A stretch of 64,000 nucleotides of DNA from Glycomyces paridis (GTDB lineage: Bacteria; Actinomycetota; Actinomycetes; Mycobacteriales; Micromonosporaceae), in the NCBI RefSeq assembly GCF_004912155.1, contig NZ_STGX01000012.1, positions 1 through 64,000 on the forward strand, read 5' to 3'. This document shows, piece by piece, positions 1 through 9,032 of this stretch; the first letter of the stretch is position 1, and each line of letters starts with the position of its first letter. The position numbers were made by a program, and so were the translations under genes. Under the pieces are notes generated by a model. That model was not told the DNA's origin. It ran no database searches and saw only the letters and a program-made list of their open reading frames with translations.

Positions 1-38
1 GGGCATCGTCCGGAGGGCAGGACACACGAACCACACGA

Positions 39-75
39 GCAAGACAGCAAGACAGCAAGACAGCAAGACAGCAAG
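39..75. repeat. 8-bp tandem repeat (GCAAGACA)
   Basis: Four perfect head-to-tail copies of GCAAGACA are followed by a partial GCAAG. A perfect 12-bp palindrome (CGCTCGCGAGCG, 86-97) follows. The array could be a slippage-prone microsatellite; no gene is attached to it. Confidence 0.9.
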
Positions 76-362
76 TGATCGAGCACGCTCGCGAGCGAGT
101 GCGCGTGTGGGTGGTGGGGTGTCGCATCGCGGTCGGGCTTGAAGCGCCCGAACCGTTCACGGCAACGAACCGGCCACCAGCACCAGTGCGAGCGGGAGGG
201 CGAGTTCGATCGGCGGGCACCGCGGTGTCCTGCAACGCGAAGCGAAGCGAAGTGGACCGAGCACGGCGGAGGAAGACAAAAGCCGGGCTAGGAACCCGAA
301 GCGAAGCAGAGCAGGGGCGGGGCGGGGCGGGCGAAGCGAACTGGATCGGAGTGGGTACGGCG

Positions 363-471
363 AAGCGGCACACCGTGGAGCAGTGCGGCCTTCACCCGGT
401 GCGGCGAGGCAAGAAGCTAGCCGAGCAGGTTGAGGGCGGCAAGTCAAAGCGGCACACCGCGAAGCAGTGCG
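363..471 (+). repeat. 25-bp direct repeat pair
   Basis: The sequences at 363-387 and 447-471 match at 23 of 25 positions (core AAGCGGCACACCG then AGCAGTGCG). They are spaced 84 bp apart, inside the gene-free region. Confidence 0.75.
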
Positions 472-840
472 CCCGTGACGCGAAGCGAGGCACGACAGGA
501 GCCGGGCAGGCGGGGAAGCGAAGCGGAGCGGCTTCACCCCTCGCGCGATTGCGGAGCGGCTTTCGCCGGGCGAGGCGGGCGGGATGATGCCGAGCCAGGT
601 GGGGCGGCAAGGTAGCGCGAAGCTGGGCGCCGTGGCCCTCATCGGGTGCGGCGGATCGCAGCGGTTGTCGAGATGCGGCGCGAAGTGCGTTGACGCCAAG
701 CGAGGCAAGCGAAGCCAGTCCGGCGAGGCGAATCGGCTCTCACCATGCACAGCGGGGCGAGGCTGGACCAGGCTAAGCGGCGCGCGACGGTGTGAAGCGG
801 CGCAGGGCGAACAGGAAGGGGGGTGACGACCAGTCCAGCG

Positions 841-1378
841 GTAAGACCAACCTCGGCCGCCCCGGACCGAGACGGCCCGGCCACACGAGCGCTCCGGCAC
901 CAACCACCCAGTCCGTTGTCGCCGCCCGTTTTAAGGCCGGGCAACACCGACCCGGCCCCGCCAACACGACCGCGGCAGTGCCCCAGCTCGCTGTCGCTGC
1001 CCGCCCTCACCTCAGCCGCCCTCGCTACCAGCCTTGAGACCGAGCGAATCCGACCCAGCCCCGACACTGCGGCCGCACGAACCACCCAGCTCATTGTCGT
1101 TGACCGTCTTAACCTCGGGCTTCGGTCACCAGACCCGGCGCGCCACGGCCCCACCGACCAAGCCGCCAGGCGCGTAAGCAGCCCAGGCGCTGCGGCTTCT
1201 CCGACAAGTCGAAGACCGAGCCGAAAAAGCGCGACCGGCACGGCCCCGTTCAAGCGCGTGAAGCCAACCCTCTGTCGCCCAGGCCGAGACGACCCGGCCA
1301 CACGAGCGCTCCGGCACCAACCACCCCGCCCTTTGTCGCCGCCCGCTTTGAGGCCGGGCGAAACCGACTCGGCCCCGC
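841..1378 (+). repeat. ~121-bp direct repeat (841-961 and 1258-1378)
   Basis: The two blocks align without gaps at a fixed offset of 417 bp. They share long exact runs such as CCGGCCACACGAGCGCTCCG followed by GCACCAACCACCC. Differences are scattered substitutions, and neither reading frame is preserved by them, so this is duplicated non-coding DNA rather than a repeated protein domain. Confidence 0.8.
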
Positions 1379-1554
1379 GATCCGACCGCACGGACCGCCC
1401 CGCGCTTCGTCGCCGCCCGCTTTGCGTCCGACCCCCTGCGAGCCGACCCCTGCAACGCAACCCCGGGGCCAGTCGGCGCCGCACGGAGAGCCGTTGCCGC
1501 TTCGAGGCCCCGGGGTGCTGGAGCGTCGCCCGGGGCCTTCCCCCGCAGGCCCTT

Positions 1555-4326
1555 TCAGAGCGCGGCGAGCTTTGTTCTGACCCTGTCGAGTTCGTGGGGC
1601 GAGCCGAGTTCGAGGTAGACGCGTTCGGCTGCGCGCCAGTCGCGTTGGGCGTGGGCCGGATCGCCTCCAGCGTGTCGGGCGTCGCCGGTCAGCTCCCGCG
1701 CGAAGGCCACGGCGAGGTCGAGTTCGAGCGCTGCGAACATGGCACTGGCACGGTCGTAGTGCGCGAGCGCGTCCGCGTAGCGGCCCTCGTGCGTGGCGAC
1801 GCGGCCGCGCCCGACGTGGACGTAGGCGATGCCCGGCAGGACCTCGGGTTCGCTCGCGGCGGCCATGAGGAGGTCGAAGCACTCGCGTGCCTCGTCGAGC
1901 TCGCCGAGCTGCGCGAGGTGCCAGCCCACCGCCCACAGCGCGCGGTACTCCCAGAACTCGTCCCCGGCCTCGCGGAAGCTGCGCACCGACTCCCGGGCGA
2001 ACGCGAGCGCGGCAGCGTCGTCGCCCCGGCCCGCCTGGGCGCACAGTCCGAAATAGACGAAACCTTTGGCCCAGGGCTCGGCGTTCGCGTCGGCGAGCGC
2101 GAGCGCGCGCCGCAGCAGCGCCGCGGCCCCCTCCTGGTCGCCGATCTGGATCGCCACGGCCGAGAGGTACCCGACCGAGACGACCTGGCCGGACCCGTCC
2201 CCGGTCCGCTCGGCCGCCGCGAGCGCCGCGGTCTGGACGGCCCGCAGGTCGTCACTGCGGTTGCGGCCCATCATGTACTCCGAGAGGCACCACGCCAGCT
2301 GCCAGACCCGGCGGTCGTCGGCCGACCCCATGCGTCGCAGCGCCAGGCCCAGCAGGACGTCGTACTCGGCGCGGAACCACGCCGCCGCGGCGGCGGCGTC
2401 GCCGACCGGCTCGGGCACCACGCCCGGTCCCGGCGGCTCCAGGCCGGGGGCACCGCCGTGCACGGTGAGAAGGTGGTCGGCCGCATTGGAGGAGTGCACG
2501 AAGTAGTCGAGCATCCGCTGGGAGGCCTCGCGGCGGCGGTCCTCGGGGACCTCCTGGGTGAACCGCTCCCTCGCGTAGGCCCGCAAGAGGTCGTGCATCG
2601 TGTAGCGGCCCTCGCGGTGCTGGTCGGCGAGGTGCACTTCGGCGAGTTCGGCCAGGGCCGCTTCGGCTTCGGCGGCGGTGGCGCCCATGAGGCTCGCCAT
2701 CGCCGCGACCGTCAGGTCCGGGCCGGGGTGGAGCCCGAAGAGGCGGAACGCCCGCGCGGCCTGCCCGCCGAGCTCCTGGTAGGAGCACGCGAACACCGAG
2801 CGCGGGTCGGAGGCGAGGTCGGGCGAAGAGAGCACCTTGAACACGTTCGTGGTGCTCTCCAGGCGGGACGCGAGCGACGCGAGCGAGAACCGCGGGTGCG
2901 CCGCGGCCCACGCGCCGATGAGCGTGAGCGCCAACGGCAGTCGCGCGCACGAGGCGACGATGCGGCGCACCGCGGTCTCCTCGGCGAGCGCCCGGTTCAT
3001 GCCGATGCGCCGCACCAGCAGCGACCACGCGTCCCGGTCGGAGAGCAGGTCGAGCGGCACCGTGTCGGCGCCCTCGGTGTGGTCGAGGCCCGAGAGGCGC
3101 CCGCGGCTGGTGACGAGCGCGAAGCTGCCGGGCGCGACCGGCAGGAGCGGGCGCGCGACCGCCGAGTCGCGGGCGTTGTCGAGGACGACCAGGACCTTCC
3201 GCTGCGCGAGCACGGTGCGGTACAGGCCGATCCGCTCGTCGAGGCCGGCCGGGACGCGGTGGGACTCGACGCCGAGCACCGACAGCGCCTCGCCGAGGAC
3301 CGCGCCGGGGTCGGCGCCCGGGGTGAGCGGGTCGAAGCCGCGCAGGTTGAAGTACAGGTGCCCGTCGGGGAAGCGGTGCGCGACCCGGTGGGCCCACCGC
3401 ACCGCCAGGGCGGTCTTGCCGACCCCACCCATGCCGGTGACGACCGCGAGCCCCGCCTCGCCGTCGGCCGCGTCGAGGTAGCCGTCCAGGAGCGCGAGGT
3501 CGTCCTCGCGGCCGGTGAAGCGCGCGTTCGCCCTCGGCAGCATCGCCGGGACGAGCCGCGGCGGCGAGGGTTCGGCGTGGACCTGCGGCTCGTGGCGCAG
3601 GATCTGGAGGTGCAGCTCCTTGAGCTCGGGGTCGGGGTCGGCGCCGAGCGCGTCCGAGAGGCGCTCGCGCAGCGCCTCGAAGGCCTCCAGGGCCTCCACC
3701 GACCGACCGCCCGCGTGCAGGGCCCGCATGAGCTGCGCGGTGTAGCGCTGGCGCGTGTCGTGGACGGCGACGATCTGCCGCAGCTCCTCCACTAGGTCGT
3801 CGTGGCGCTCCAGGTCCAGGTCGAGGTCGATGCGCCGCTCCAGCAGCGCGAGGCGGTACTCGTCGTGGCGGCGGCGGATCGCCTCCACCGTCGCCCCCGA
3901 CAGGTCCGCGAGCGCCGGCCCGCCCCATTCGGCGAGCGCCTCGCGCAGGCTCGCGGCGGCCCCCGCCAGGTCCCCCTCCTGTTTGCGTCGCCGCGCCTGG
4001 TCGTCCTTCGCCTTGCAGCGCAGCAGGTCCAGTTCGAGGGTGTCGATGACGAGCTTGTAGGCGCGCCCGACGGTCTTGATGCGCTCGCGCAGCAGCGCGT
4101 GCTTGCCGCGCAGGACGCCGATCGTGTTCTGGATCTGCGTCTCGGGGTCCTGGGGCCGGTCGTACCCGTAGACGGCGTGGACGAGCCGCTCCAGGGGCAC
4201 GACCGCGTTGGCCTCGTCGAGCAGGATCGCCAGCACGGCCGCGGTGTTGCCGCGGGGCACGGCGATGTCGGCGCCGTCGGACCGGACCTGGAGCGGCCCG
4301 AGTATCCGCACGTCGAAGGTTGGCAT
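1555..4326 (-). CDS. AfsR/SARP-family transcriptional regulator with NB-ARC and TPR domains
   Basis: This is a 923-residue cytoplasmic regulator. Residues ~1-95 are an OmpR-like winged-helix DNA-binding domain (FDVRILGPLQVR opening). Residues ~100-245 are a bacterial transcriptional activator domain. An NB-ARC ATPase follows, with Walker A GMGGVGKT near 297 and Walker B KVLVVLDNA. The last ~270 residues are TPR-like helices. The family (AfsR) activates secondary metabolism or development, often after Ser/Thr phosphorylation; the target here is unknown. I chose the ATG at 4326, preceded by AAGGCG, over an in-frame GTG at 4344 because the domain begins almost immediately. It is divergent from the YbaB-like gene, with a GTGAC direct repeat between them. 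Confidence 0.9.
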   Translation of the reverse strand: MPTFDVRILGPLQVRSDGADIAVPRGNTAAVLAILLDEANAVVPLERLVHAVYGYDRPQDPETQIQNTIGVLRGKHALLRERIKTVGRAYKLVIDTLELDLLRCKAKDDQARRRKQEGDLAGAAASLREALAEWGGPALADLSGATVEAIRRRHDEYRLALLERRIDLDLDLERHDDLVEELRQIVAVHDTRQRYTAQLMRALHAGGRSVEALEAFEALRERLSDALGADPDPELKELHLQILRHEPQVHAEPSPPRLVPAMLPRANARFTGREDDLALLDGYLDAADGEAGLAVVTGMGGVGKTALAVRWAHRVAHRFPDGHLYFNLRGFDPLTPGADPGAVLGEALSVLGVESHRVPAGLDERIGLYRTVLAQRKVLVVLDNARDSAVARPLLPVAPGSFALVTSRGRLSGLDHTEGADTVPLDLLSDRDAWSLLVRRIGMNRALAEETAVRRIVASCARLPLALTLIGAWAAAHPRFSLASLASRLESTTNVFKVLSSPDLASDPRSVFACSYQELGGQAARAFRLFGLHPGPDLTVAAMASLMGATAAEAEAALAELAEVHLADQHREGRYTMHDLLRAYARERFTQEVPEDRRREASQRMLDYFVHSSNAADHLLTVHGGAPGLEPPGPGVVPEPVGDAAAAAAWFRAEYDVLLGLALRRMGSADDRRVWQLAWCLSEYMMGRNRSDDLRAVQTAALAAAERTGDGSGQVVSVGYLSAVAIQIGDQEGAAALLRRALALADANAEPWAKGFVYFGLCAQAGRGDDAAALAFARESVRSFREAGDEFWEYRALWAVGWHLAQLGELDEARECFDLLMAAASEPEVLPGIAYVHVGRGRVATHEGRYADALAHYDRASAMFAALELDLAVAFARELTGDARHAGGDPAHAQRDWRAAERVYLELGSPHELDRVRTKLAAL

Positions 4327-4403
4327 GTGGGTGTCCGCCTTCACTCGTTTCCGGGGGACATCCAGTGTCCCACAATGCGATGAACTTCCGATTGCACCGA
4401 GTC

Positions 4404-4430
4404 ATGACGGAAAGGTGACCGATCCGTGAG
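4404..4430 (+). promoter_or_regulatory. RTGAC 11-bp direct repeat (three half-sites)
   Basis: ATGAC (4404), GTGAC (4415) and GTGAG (4426) lie exactly 11 bp apart with six-base spacers, ending 69 bp before the YbaB-like start. The same spacing and sequence recur at 9033, 36733 and 44800. Direct repeats at one helical turn are typical of OmpR/PhoB-family regulators. The binding protein is inferred, not shown. Confidence 0.5.
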
Positions 4431-4499
4431 CGCGGGGCGGAGGATTCGCCCCTCAGCGTCGCGGCGGCTTCGGCGCGCCCCGGAGTGGAAGGAACGCCG

Positions 4500-5174
4500 A
4501 TGGGACACGTCGATATCCCCGAGGACTACGAGGACCGCCTCCGCGAGGGCCGCCGCGCGGCCGACCGCCTGCCGGAGGGGCCCGCTCGCGACACCGCGTC
4601 GGCGGCGCTCGCGGCGGCGCCCTCCCGCGAGGACCACGCCCGCGCCGCTGCGCTGGCCGCGGAGGCGTCGGCCCTGACCGGGGCGCTCGCGGAGGCCGCG
4701 TTCGACGGCACCGACGCCGGGCGGGTCGCGTGGCTGCGCCTGGACTTCACCGGTCGGCTCCGGGAGCTGTCGCTGAGCCCGACGATCGACCGGTTGAGCA
4801 ACAAGGCGGTCGCCGACGCGATCGAGGCGGCCTGGACGGCGGCCGAGGCCGCGCGCTCGGAGCACGTGCTACGCCTGGAGCGGGACCGCGCCGCGCTCCT
4901 GGCGGGCCGCGTCCCCGACCCGCTCGGCGACGCCATCCGCGACCGGGTGGCCCGAAGCACCGCCGAGCGCTTCGCGCACGTCACCGACGACGACCTGTGC
5001 GCCGCCGAAGTGAACCTCGAAGGGCGCCTTGTCGAGTTGAAGTTCCTGGTCCCGAACGCGACCGTCGACACCGACTGCGAGGCCCTCGCCGAGACCGCGG
5101 CGGCCGTCATCGCCCTGGTGCAGGCCAGGGCCGCCGAGCGCATGTCGGAAGTGGTCGCCTCATGCCTCGGTTGA
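4500..5174 (+). CDS. YbaB/EbfC-like domain protein
   Basis: The protein has 224 residues. The segment WLRLDFTGRLRELSLSPTI (about residues 75-95) and the C-terminal AEVNLEGRLVELKFL resemble the two-strand core of YbaB/EbfC nucleoid-associated proteins, apparently twice. Such long YbaB-like proteins are common next to type VII secretion genes in actinobacteria, which fits the ESX-like cluster downstream. The ATG at 4500 follows GAAGGAA with good spacing; an upstream in-frame ATG at 4485 has no site. The 3' end overlaps the convergent HIT gene by 15 bp. DNA binding is a family-level guess. Confidence 0.6.
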   Translation: MGHVDIPEDYEDRLREGRRAADRLPEGPARDTASAALAAAPSREDHARAAALAAEASALTGALAEAAFDGTDAGRVAWLRLDFTGRLRELSLSPTIDRLSNKAVADAIEAAWTAAEAARSEHVLRLERDRAALLAGRVPDPLGDAIRDRVARSTAERFAHVTDDDLCAAEVNLEGRLVELKFLVPNATVDTDCEALAETAAAVIALVQARAAERMSEVVASCLG

Positions 5175-5675
5175 GGCGTCGAGGACGGCCCGCAGGCGCT
5201 CGGCGAGCGCGGCCCGCTCGGCGGGGCTCTGGTCGAGCACGCCGTTCTCGGCCATGAGCGCGTGGAACTGCTGCTCGCCGTAGGGGACGCCGGGAGGGAG
5301 CGGCGCGACGTGCCAGTGCACGTGCGCGTTGCCCTGCATGCTGCCCAGCGACATGACGTAGACGCGTTCGACGGGCAGGACCGCCCGGAGCCCGATGCCG
5401 ACCCTGCGGACCACCCGCTGGACGGCGAGGTAGGAGGCCTCGTCGAAGCCGCCCACGGCGTCCTCGACGTGCCGCTTCGGGCACACGAGCGTGTAACCCT
5501 CCAGGGTCGGGTACCGGCTGAGGAACGCGACGTGGTCGGCGTCCTCGTACACGATCTCGTGGAAGGACCCGGGTTCGCCTGCGACCAGGGCGCAGACGAA
5601 GCAGCCGCCGGTGCGCACCCGCTCGGCGTAGGCGTCGAGGTCGAAGGGCACCTTCGCGGTTCGGCCGTCGCTCAA
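5160..5675 (-). CDS. HIT family nucleotide hydrolase/transferase
   Basis: This is a 171-residue cytoplasmic protein of the histidine-triad superfamily. The signature HVHWHV (within GNAHVHWHVAPLPPG, near residue 120) supplies the catalytic histidine used to hydrolyse or transfer AMP-like groups. An N-terminal GGCFVCALV matches the usual zinc/cysteine position of the family. The start is TTG, overlapping the stop of the upstream gene as TTGA, which implies translational coupling with the small dimeric-barrel protein. The substrate is not predictable. Confidence 0.85.
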   Translation of the reverse strand: MSDGRTAKVPFDLDAYAERVRTGGCFVCALVAGEPGSFHEIVYEDADHVAFLSRYPTLEGYTLVCPKRHVEDAVGGFDEASYLAVQRVVRRVGIGLRAVLPVERVYVMSLGSMQGNAHVHWHVAPLPPGVPYGEQQFHALMAENGVLDQSPAERAALAERLRAVLDASTEA

Positions 5676-5965
5676 CGGATCTGAACGGGGAAGAGGACCG
5701 TGGTCTCGATGACGCGGTCGCGCTCCGCGGCCATCGCGGTGCGGCGCGGGTCGGCCATGTAGGCGTCGATGGCGGACTGGCCGGGGAAGCGGTAGACGTG
5801 GACCTCGTGGGGATTCCCGTCCGCGCCGTCGGCGACGGCGCGGGCGACGAGTTCGCCGCCGTGCTCGGGCACGAGCGCGAGCACCTTGTCCTCGTACGCG
5901 GACATGTCCGCCTCAAGGCCGGGCCGGGCCCGCAGGGTGCAGCACAGTTCGATCGCTTCGCTCAT
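5672..5965 (-). CDS. Small dimeric alpha/beta-barrel (DUF1330/ABM-like) protein
   Basis: The protein has 97 residues. The pattern IELCCTLRARPGLEADMSAYEDKV then HEVHVYRFPGQSAIDAYMAD (read as two parts) is that of short ferredoxin-like dimeric barrels such as DUF1330 and antibiotic-biosynthesis monooxygenase-like proteins. It lacks recognisable catalytic residues. The start at 5965 is the last ATG before the conserved first strand; one at 5974 is also possible. It overlaps the HIT gene by four bases and is probably co-transcribed with it. The function is unknown. Confidence 0.65.
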   Translation of the reverse strand: MSEAIELCCTLRARPGLEADMSAYEDKVLALVPEHGGELVARAVADGADGNPHEVHVYRFPGQSAIDAYMADPRRTAMAAERDRVIETTVLFPVQIR

Positions 5966-6026
5966 GGCGACCATGATCGCAGCCGGGGCGCGCGCGGCGA
6001 AGCGCGTTCCCAGAGCGTGGCCGCCT

Positions 6027-6527
6027 TCAGGAGGCGGGCGGGCGCTGGGCCTCGCGGTCGGCCTTGACGAGGCGCGAGAGGGTCGCGTGGACCTCGGCCA
6101 CGCCCGGCACGCCCTTCCAGTGGACGTCGCCCGACCAGTTCGCGGCACGGAACACCAGGTGGCCGGTGCCCCGCATCCGGTCGAGGAGGCCGGTCTCGAC
6201 CTGGATGCTGTCGATCTTCGCGAGGGCGATCTCGGAGGTGCGCCGCCGGGTCAGGCCGGTGCGCCACAGGATGCGCTCGTCGGTCACGACGTAGAACGTG
6301 GTGGCCCACCGGACGATCCGCTTGGCCAGCAGGAGGGCGATGAGGACGCCTGCGGCGATGGCGACCGCCCGGCCGCCGTCGCCCTCATCGCTGTCGGACA
6401 TGCCGTAGAGGAACGCGATGAAGCCGAGAACGACGCTCCAGGAGATCGCGGCGCTCAACTCGCCGAAGTCGGCGCGGAATCGGACCTCGACGCGCTCGCC
6501 GTCGCTGAGCAGCTCATCGGGGAACAT
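6027..6527 (-). CDS. PH-domain (bPH2/DUF304-like) membrane protein
   Basis: The protein has 166 residues. A short N-terminal strand region is followed by two hydrophobic segments (SWSVVLGFIAFLYG and AIAAGVLIALLLA). The motif YVVTDERILWRTGLTRRR then IDSIQVETGLLDRMRG (about residues 85-125) is the hallmark of bacterial PH-like (YdbT/bPH2) domains. These are membrane-anchored proteins of uncertain role. A perfect GGAGG seven bases before the ATG at 6527 fixes the start. It lies downstream of the ESX-like genes on the same strand, separated by 108 bp. Confidence 0.8.
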   Translation of the reverse strand: MFPDELLSDGERVEVRFRADFGELSAAISWSVVLGFIAFLYGMSDSDEGDGGRAVAIAAGVLIALLLAKRIVRWATTFYVVTDERILWRTGLTRRRTSEIALAKIDSIQVETGLLDRMRGTGHLVFRAANWSGDVHWKGVPGVAEVHATLSRLVKADREAQRPPAS

Positions 6528-6635
6528 GGCACCTCCACATGCGCACCGGCACTTGCGAACCGGTCCCCGTGACCAATCGTTCACTCCACTGTATCGATGC
6601 CGCGCCCTCAACGGTGTGCTGCCGAAGCGGCTTTC

Positions 6636-7421
6636 TCACAGCAGCCGCTCTCGGCGTTCGAGGTCGAGGCGCAGGCGTCCGTTCGAGAGGTTCCGGATGC
6701 TCGCGTCGAGGCGTTTCCAGGCGGTGCGGGTGAGGAGGTCGGCGCTGACCAGGCGCACGGCCGGGCCGTCCTCGTCCTTCCTGGCGAAGAGGGCCGCGCC
6801 GCCGGGTTCCAGCTGGAACTCCAAGGCCTGCACGGCGTTCCGGGCGAGGCGTGCGCGGTCGGTGCGAACCTCGGCGCCGCCGGGTCCGCGCGTGACGGTG
6901 CGGACGGTGAGGTCGGCGGCGTCCGTGGCGATCTCGGTCCCGCCGGAGTCGAACGCCACGGGGCCGACCGGTTCCGGCGGCGGGGCCGGGCGGGCGGGCC
7001 GCTTTTCGGTTGCCTTCGTCGGCGCCGGGCGCGGCGGCGCGGCGCGCTGCGGCGGCGCCCGCCGGACCGGCGGCCGGTACGGGGCCGGGGCCGGTCGCGG
7101 CGTGAACTCCGCGGGGCTCGCGGCCAGGGCCGCGATCGCGATCACCAGGCCCACGATGATGCCGCAGACGCCGCCGATGCCGCCGAGCACGTCGGTGCGC
7201 GACTCCACTTCGGACTGCTCCTGGTACGAGTTCGACCCGCCGCCGCCGAGGTTGACGCAGGAGTCGCCCTCCTCCATCTCGACGCCGCCGCACTCCACGG
7301 CGTCGCCGCCGCCGAGCGACCCGACCGTGCACGCGAGCGAGACCCCCGCGATGAGGAGGCCGAACAGCACCGCGAGCGTCTTCGCGACCGCGGCGTCCGC
7401 CTTGGGACTCGACTGTGCCAT
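6636..7421 (-). CDS. Two-TM protein of the ESX-like cluster, unknown function
   Basis: The protein has 261 residues. A hydrophobic helix near residues 12-30 (AVLFGLLIAGVSLACTVG) is followed by a short loop with two cysteines (VECGG, DSCVN). A second helix (about 75-100) follows, then a proline/alanine-rich linker, then a ~110-residue soluble region containing RIRNLSN-like and DLTVRTVTRGPGGAEV segments. I do not recognise a family. It starts 17 bp after the stop of the large WXG-like gene, so it is probably in the same operon. A role in anchoring or handling the secreted neighbours is speculation. Confidence 0.7.
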   Translation of the reverse strand: MAQSSPKADAAVAKTLAVLFGLLIAGVSLACTVGSLGGGDAVECGGVEMEEGDSCVNLGGGGSNSYQEQSEVESRTDVLGGIGGVCGIIVGLVIAIAALAASPAEFTPRPAPAPYRPPVRRAPPQRAAPPRPAPTKATEKRPARPAPPPEPVGPVAFDSGGTEIATDAADLTVRTVTRGPGGAEVRTDRARLARNAVQALEFQLEPGGAALFARKDEDGPAVRLVSADLLTRTAWKRLDASIRNLSNGRLRLDLERRERLL

Positions 7422-7438
7422 TTCAACCGTGCAAACCC

Positions 7439-8590
7439 CTACGCGTACGGGTCGTCGTCGCTGCCGATGCCCCAGACGTCCTCGTCGGGGTCCTCGGTCA
7501 GGTTCGACTCGCGGGCGGTCTCGTCCTCGTTCTTGGCGCCGCCGCCGCGTCCGCCGCCGCCCATCATGCCGCCCATGCCGCTGCGGCCTCCGGCACCGGC
7601 CGAGGCCTTCGCGGGGACGGGCGCCGCCGCACCGGGCGCCAGCGCGCCGGGGGCGACGGTGCCGGTGCCGGTGGCGAGGCCGCCGGGGTTCGGGGCGCCG
7701 CCGAGGCCAGCGCCCGCGCCGCCGCCGAGGCCGCCGCCGGAGGCGAGGCCGCCGCCGAACTCCTCGGGGTCGGGCAGTTCGGCGGTCTCCCAAGGGTTGT
7801 CGAGTTCGGGGACCTCAGGGGCGAAGTCCTCCATGTCGGGGGTCTGCGGCATCTCGCCCTGGCCAGGGGTCTGCTGGGCCGACTCGGGCTGCGGGGTCTC
7901 CTCGGCGGGCTCCTCCTGCTCCTCCTCGGTCTCCTCCTCCGCTTCCTCCTCAACCGCTTCCTCGTCCTCTTCGGACGGCTCCTCCTCGGTGCCGGTGCCG
8001 GAGTGGTCGGCGGCCTTCTTGAGGTCGCGGTTCTCGTCGCCGGTGCCGGTCTTGTCGTCCAGCGGCTTCAGGAGGTCGGCGGCGGCCGAGAGGGCGGCGC
8101 CCGCGGCGGCGTCGGCGGCGTTCACGAGCGACAGCAGGGCCTGGAGTCCGGCGGTGCCGGCGGCGGCCTGCGCCTGGAGGGCGGCCTCGACGACGGCGCC
8201 GAAGGGCCCGGCGGCGGCGATCGCGATGCGCTGCACCGCGCCGAGGGTCACCAGCGGCGCGGGCTGGACGTCGAATCCGGCGGCCTTGAGCGCGGCGTCG
8301 GCGAGGTTGAGCATCGCGCACTCGGCGGCCATCTGCGCGCCTGCCGCGCTCAGGCCCGCCGCGGCGCCGTTGACCTCGCCGACGACCTGCGCGACATGGG
8401 CGTTGACCTTGGAGACGTCGCCGTTGAAGGCGTCGTTCGCCGTGTCCTTCCAGTGGACGTTGATCTGCGCGACCTGCTCGCCGTACTCGCCCTGGTGGGC
8501 GGTGAGGTCGTTCGCTGCGGCGGTCATCTGGGCGGCGTAGTCGACGAACTGCGAGGGCTCGGCCGACAGCGCGTCCTGGTAGGTGGGCAT
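7439..8590 (-). CDS. Long WXG100-like ESX substrate with acidic linker and DPY tail
   Basis: The protein has 383 residues. The first ~180 are alpha-helical with a WXG-type turn (NVHWKDTANDAF, near residue 46), as in ESX/type VII substrates. A Glu-rich stretch (about 205-240) and a Gly/Ala-rich region of low complexity follow. The end EDVWGIGSDDDPYA strongly resembles the end of the divergent gene at 9119-10660. The start ATG at 8590 follows AGGAG. It lies 9 bp downstream of the 107-residue partner gene, so the two probably form a co-secreted pair. The secretion claim rests on fold resemblance; no secretion ATPase is in the window. Confidence 0.75.
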   Translation of the reverse strand: MPTYQDALSAEPSQFVDYAAQMTAAANDLTAHQGEYGEQVAQINVHWKDTANDAFNGDVSKVNAHVAQVVGEVNGAAAGLSAAGAQMAAECAMLNLADAALKAAGFDVQPAPLVTLGAVQRIAIAAAGPFGAVVEAALQAQAAAGTAGLQALLSLVNAADAAAGAALSAAADLLKPLDDKTGTGDENRDLKKAADHSGTGTEEEPSEEDEEAVEEEAEEETEEEQEEPAEETPQPESAQQTPGQGEMPQTPDMEDFAPEVPELDNPWETAELPDPEEFGGGLASGGGLGGGAGAGLGGAPNPGGLATGTGTVAPGALAPGAAAPVPAKASAGAGGRSGMGGMMGGGGRGGGAKNEDETARESNLTEDPDEDVWGIGSDDDPYA

Positions 8591-8599
8591 GGCGGTCTC

Positions 8600-8923
8600 C
8601 TATCGGGTCGGTCCGGCGGGCAGGTCGCCCTGGATGTCCTTGAAGCGGGTGCCGTTCTCGGCGTCGGCCGACTCCAGGTCGTCGGCGCTGCCGACGACCT
8701 GCTCCCCCTGCCAGTCGAGGCGGCGCTCGACGCCGGAGGCGACGGCCGCGAGCGCGGCCTGCCAGCGGGTCCCGGCCTCGCCGGTGGCGAAGCCGCCGTT
8801 GCGGTCCGCGGCGGACCGCGAGGGGCCCTCCACGCGCCGGGGCGCGTTCTGGGCTCCCGGTGCCAGGCCGCGCAGCCCGGCCCCGCCCGATCGCACGTCG
8901 TCGACGTCCATGTGCAAGGTCAT
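8600..8923 (-). CDS. Small WXG100/EspC-like ESX partner protein
   Basis: The 107-residue, mainly helical protein begins TLHMDVDDVRSGGAGL and contains GTRWQAALAAVASG at mid-length, resembling EspC/WXG100-type secreted helical hairpins. The ATG at 8923 is set by AAGGAGG with five-base spacing. It is the first gene of the leftward ESX-like operon and shares the divergent control region 8924-9118 with the rightward one. It lacks the DPY tail seen on its larger neighbours, as expected if each pair carries one signal-bearing member. Confidence 0.7.
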   Translation of the reverse strand: MTLHMDVDDVRSGGAGLRGLAPGAQNAPRRVEGPSRSAADRNGGFATGEAGTRWQAALAAVASGVERRLDWQGEQVVGSADDLESADAENGTRFKDIQGDLPAGPTR

Positions 8924-9032
8924 GGGGTCCTCCTTCGAGGTGCCTGCGCCCTGGGGGCGGACGCCCGGCGGCGTCAACGGGTACTGTCGCGCGCTTCGTC
9001 ACGGACCGGTCCGGGCCGGTGCGGAGCGGCCC

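Larger units (their letters stand above)
1..1554. other. Gene-free region filled with degenerate repeats
   Basis: I see no credible gene here. The open frames on both strands are arginine/proline/alanine-rich, lack plausible ribosome sites and resemble no family. The stretch is built from decayed repeats: an 8-bp tandem array at 39-75, a 25-bp element at 363-387 and 447-471, many GCGAAGCGA-type motifs from 140 to 530, and a duplicated ~120-bp block at 841-961 and 1258-1378. A core like TTGTCGCCGCCCGCTTT recurs near 917, 991, 1094, 1333 and 1409 with increasing decay. It could be a dying intergenic repeat family or remains of a mobile element. No transposase or inverted ends are visible. Confidence 0.6.

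Noticed and set aside
157-903. A 248-codon minus-strand frame in the first kilobase
   Set aside because: Ser/Arg/Pro/Cys-biased with repeats matching the DNA repeats, no ribosome site and no recognisable fold.
823-3795. A 990-codon open frame on the plus strand
   Set aside because: It is antisense to the SARP regulator for most of its length and crosses the repeat region. High GC makes long spurious frames common, and its translation shows no domain.
1555-4344. Secondary-metabolite cluster suggested by the SARP regulator
   Set aside because: No PKS, NRPS, terpene synthase or tailoring genes are present. The terpene-cyclase-fold protein lacks visible catalytic motifs and is 35 kb away.
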